This document shows, piece after piece, positions 62,176 to 64,000 of a stretch of 64,000 bases of DNA; positions within the stretch are counted from its first letter, which is position 1, and the number at the start of each line of letters is the position of its first letter. Source of the DNA: CAIKMD01 sp963803265 (lineage in GTDB: Bacteria; Pseudomonadota; Alphaproteobacteria; ATCC43930; CGMCC-115725). A program made the translations under genes and the position numbers. The notes beneath the pieces were generated by a model. The model was not told where the DNA came from and searched no databases. It worked only from the letters and a program-made list of their open reading frames with translations. The stretch is from the NCBI GenBank assembly GCA_963803265.1, contig CAWDLZ010000012.1, positions 310,001 through 374,000 of the forward strand, read 5' to 3'.

Positions 62176-63813
62176 ATGGTATTCATGGCCACGAACGACG
62201 CGACCGGAAGACTGCCGGCGAATACACGCCTTATCGACGCACATGCGCTGCGCGCGATGCTCGACGACGGCCAGGAGCTTGCGATCGTCGATGTGCGCGA
62301 AGAGCTCATCTTTTCCCAAAATCACCTGTTGCACGCCCGATCCGTCCCGCTCAGCCGGTTCGAGCTTTTGATCGCGCCACTGGTGCCGCGGCCGGCGACG
62401 CGGATCGTTCTCTGCGATGGCGGCGACGGCGGGGCAGAGCGCGCCGCGGCAATTCTGGCCGGCGCCGGGTACGGCAATATATCCATCCTCGCGGGCGGTT
62501 GCGCCGCCTGGCGGGATTCGGGCTTCGAGCTCTTCTCCGGAGTCAACGTTCCGAGCAAGGCCTTCGGCGAGTTCGTCGAACATTCGAGCGGCACACCGAG
62601 CATCGATCCGCGGGACCTTGCGCGGCTGATGACCGATCATGCCGATCTGGCTGTGCTCGACAGCCGGCCATTCGATGAATATTTCCGCGTATCGATCCCG
62701 ACGGCGACGAGCGTTCCCGGCGCCGAGCTTGTCTTGCGCGTGCGCGACGCCGTGCCCTCGCCCGACACGACGATCGTGGTGAATTGCGCGGGGCGCACCC
62801 GAAGCATCATCGGCGCGCAGTCGCTCATCAATGCCGGCGTTACGAACCGGGTCGTCGCTCTGCGCAACGGCACGATGGGTTGGTCGCTGGCCGGTCAGGC
62901 TTGCGAAGCCGGCAAAGAGCGGCGGGCGCCCGCGGTTTCCGGCGCCGGGCTCACTGCGGCGCGCGAAGCCGCCGCGCGGGTTGCGTGTCGCCTCGGCGTG
63001 AAGCACATCGATCGCCCGACCCTCGAGCGATGGCAGGGAGAGCGCGCGCAGCGGACACTTTATCTCTTCGATGTCCGCGACCCGGCGGATTATGCGGCCG
63101 GACATGTCGCCGGCGCGATTTCCGCCCCCGGCGGGCAGCTCGTCCAGGCGACCGATCAATATGTCGGCACGCTTGGCGCCCGCATCGTCCTCGTGGATGA
63201 TCTCGATGTGCGCGCGATCATGACGGCGTCGTGGCTGCTGCAGATGGGCTGGAGCGATGTCTATGTTCTGGCCGAGGCCGGCACTGAAAGCGGGTTTCCG
63301 AAGCCGCGCGCGCTCGGCTCGACCGAGCGCCCCGAGATCGCGATAAGCCCCGCCGCGCTCGCCGAATTGCTGGCAGGCGAGAACGCAACGGTGATCGATC
63401 TATCGCTCAGCCGGAATTTCCGCAAAGCCCATATCGCGGGCGCGTGGTTCGCCATCCGCTCGCGGCTCGCATTGGCCATGCCGAAAATTCGCCGCCGCGG
63501 AACTCTGGTGCTGACCTCGGAAGACGGCGTCGTCGCTTCGCTCGCGGCCGCCGAGGCGCAATCGCTGACGGGCGGTCCCGTCCGCGTCTTGGCGGGCGGC
63601 AACGCGGCCTGGGCGCGGGCTGGCCATGCGCTGGTGGCGGGCGAGGCCAACATGGCGGACGAAGCGGTTGACGTCTGGCTCAAGCCCTATGAGCGCGCCT
63701 CGAATACGTCGGACGCGATGGCGGAATATCTCGCTTGGGAAGTCGATCTGCTTGCGCGCATCGGGCGCGACGGCACCTGTCACTTTCGCCGCGTTCCGCC
63801 GCTCGAAGACTAA
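62176..63813 (+). CDS. Four-domain rhodanese-like sulfurtransferase
   Basis: A 545-residue protein with four rhodanese-type domains. Domain 1: AIVDVREELIFSQNHL with active-loop Cys in VLCDGGDGG. Domain 2: LAVLDSRPFDEYFRVSIP with loop Cys in VVNCAGRTRS. Domain 3: YLFDVRDPADYAAGHVAGA with VLVDDLDV (no Cys). Domain 4: VIDLSLSRNFRKAHIAGA with LTSEDGV (Ser). Thus two domains keep the catalytic Cys and two are probably structural. The frame opens at 62110 or ATG 62113; ATG 62176 or 62185 is preferred for domain start, though support is weak. With the cupin it fits sulfur metabolism. Confidence 0.8.
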   Translation: MVFMATNDATGRLPANTRLIDAHALRAMLDDGQELAIVDVREELIFSQNHLLHARSVPLSRFELLIAPLVPRPATRIVLCDGGDGGAERAAAILAGAGYGNISILAGGCAAWRDSGFELFSGVNVPSKAFGEFVEHSSGTPSIDPRDLARLMTDHADLAVLDSRPFDEYFRVSIPTATSVPGAELVLRVRDAVPSPDTTIVVNCAGRTRSIIGAQSLINAGVTNRVVALRNGTMGWSLAGQACEAGKERRAPAVSGAGLTAAREAAARVACRLGVKHIDRPTLERWQGERAQRTLYLFDVRDPADYAAGHVAGAISAPGGQLVQATDQYVGTLGARIVLVDDLDVRAIMTASWLLQMGWSDVYVLAEAGTESGFPKPRALGSTERPEIAISPAALAELLAGENATVIDLSLSRNFRKAHIAGAWFAIRSRLALAMPKIRRRGTLVLTSEDGVVASLAAAEAQSLTGGPVRVLAGGNAAWARAGHALVAGEANMADEAVDVWLKPYERASNTSDAMAEYLAWEVDLLARIGRDGTCHFRRVPPLED

Positions 63814-63857
63814 GCCCGCGACGGCAGGGATCGCCGAACCCAAAACACGGAATCGCG

Positions 63858-64000
63858 ATGGATCTGGGAATCAAGGATAAGCGGGCGCTGGTATTGTCGT
63901 CGAGCCGCGGCATCGGGCTCGGCGTTGGCGCGGCCCTTGCCGCGGAGGGTGCTGCGGTCTTTCTCGTCGGCCGCAATCGGGAGCGGCTTGCTGCGGCTGC
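63858..64000 (+). CDS. SDR-family oxidoreductase, N-terminal part (runs off window)
   Basis: The ATG at 63858, behind a weak purine stretch, opens LGIKDKRALVLSSSRGIGLG and continues GAALAAEGAAVFLVGRN to the window end. It is the Rossmann start of a short-chain dehydrogenase: the TGxxxGxG motif appears as SSSRGIGLG, with Ser for Thr/Gly, and FLVGRNRERL follows. It is 44 nt after the rhodanese stop, so probably the next gene of that operon. The catalytic YxxxK lies beyond the window. Confidence 0.82.
   Translation, partial: MDLGIKDKRALVLSSSRGIGLGVGAALAAEGAAVFLVGRNRERLAAA

Overview
The window is GC-rich, with third codon positions dominated by G and C, frequent GTG/TTG starts and GTGA/ATGA gene overlaps. 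Gene content (FNR/FixK-type boxes, LigB-like dioxygenases, a glg cluster with GH57, RtcB/archease) fits an alphaproteobacterium, most likely Hyphomicrobiales (Rhizobiales). The genus cannot be told from the sequence alone. No rRNA, tRNA or CRISPR array was recognised.

1-16 kb: aromatic/acid catabolism and uptake. Several periplasmic substrate-binding proteins, one complete nitrate/taurine-type ABC transporter (two permeases and an ATPase), a class III extradiol dioxygenase, a Rieske oxygenase, a meta-cleavage-type hydrolase and two amidohydrolases surround an IclR regulator with a palindromic operator. A 390-bp inverted-repeat element and gene remnants show recent rearrangement.

15-29 kb: a long minus-strand operon carries an Fe(III)/polyamine-type ABC transporter with RidA, a polysaccharide-deacetylase-fold hydrolase, a PanB-like enzyme, a pentapeptide protein, a BNR propeller and a second LigB-like dioxygenase. 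An old yellow enzyme and a plus-strand CoA-transferase/thiolase/OB-fold trio follow. 29-35 kb: a transposase remnant, then a cell-wall set (deacetylase, DUF4015 hydrolase, serine hydrolase fused to a NamZ exo-muramidase).

35-47 kb: the most striking part. Six 14-bp FNR/FixK-type palindromes lie in intergenic gaps; four sit 57-60 nt before a start codon. They would put nitroreductase/kinase, GroEL-PRPP synthase-hydrolase-phosphoribosyltransferase, primase-polymerase, CBS protein and archease-RtcB under low-oxygen control. A beta-CASP nuclease and a LOG protein adjoin. 48-55 kb: glycogen genes (glgB, Crp-like regulator, glgA, GH57). 55-64 kb: a minus-strand catabolic operon (MBL, VOC proteins, HpaB-like monooxygenase, hydrolase) and a plus-strand set (cupin dioxygenase, 2-hydroxyacid dehydrogenase, four-domain rhodanese, SDR cut by the window end).

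Nine otherwise intact genes are broken by one frameshift each. All nine are net +1 and all can be repaired by removing one base from a short homopolymer, which points to insertion errors in the assembly rather than to gene decay.
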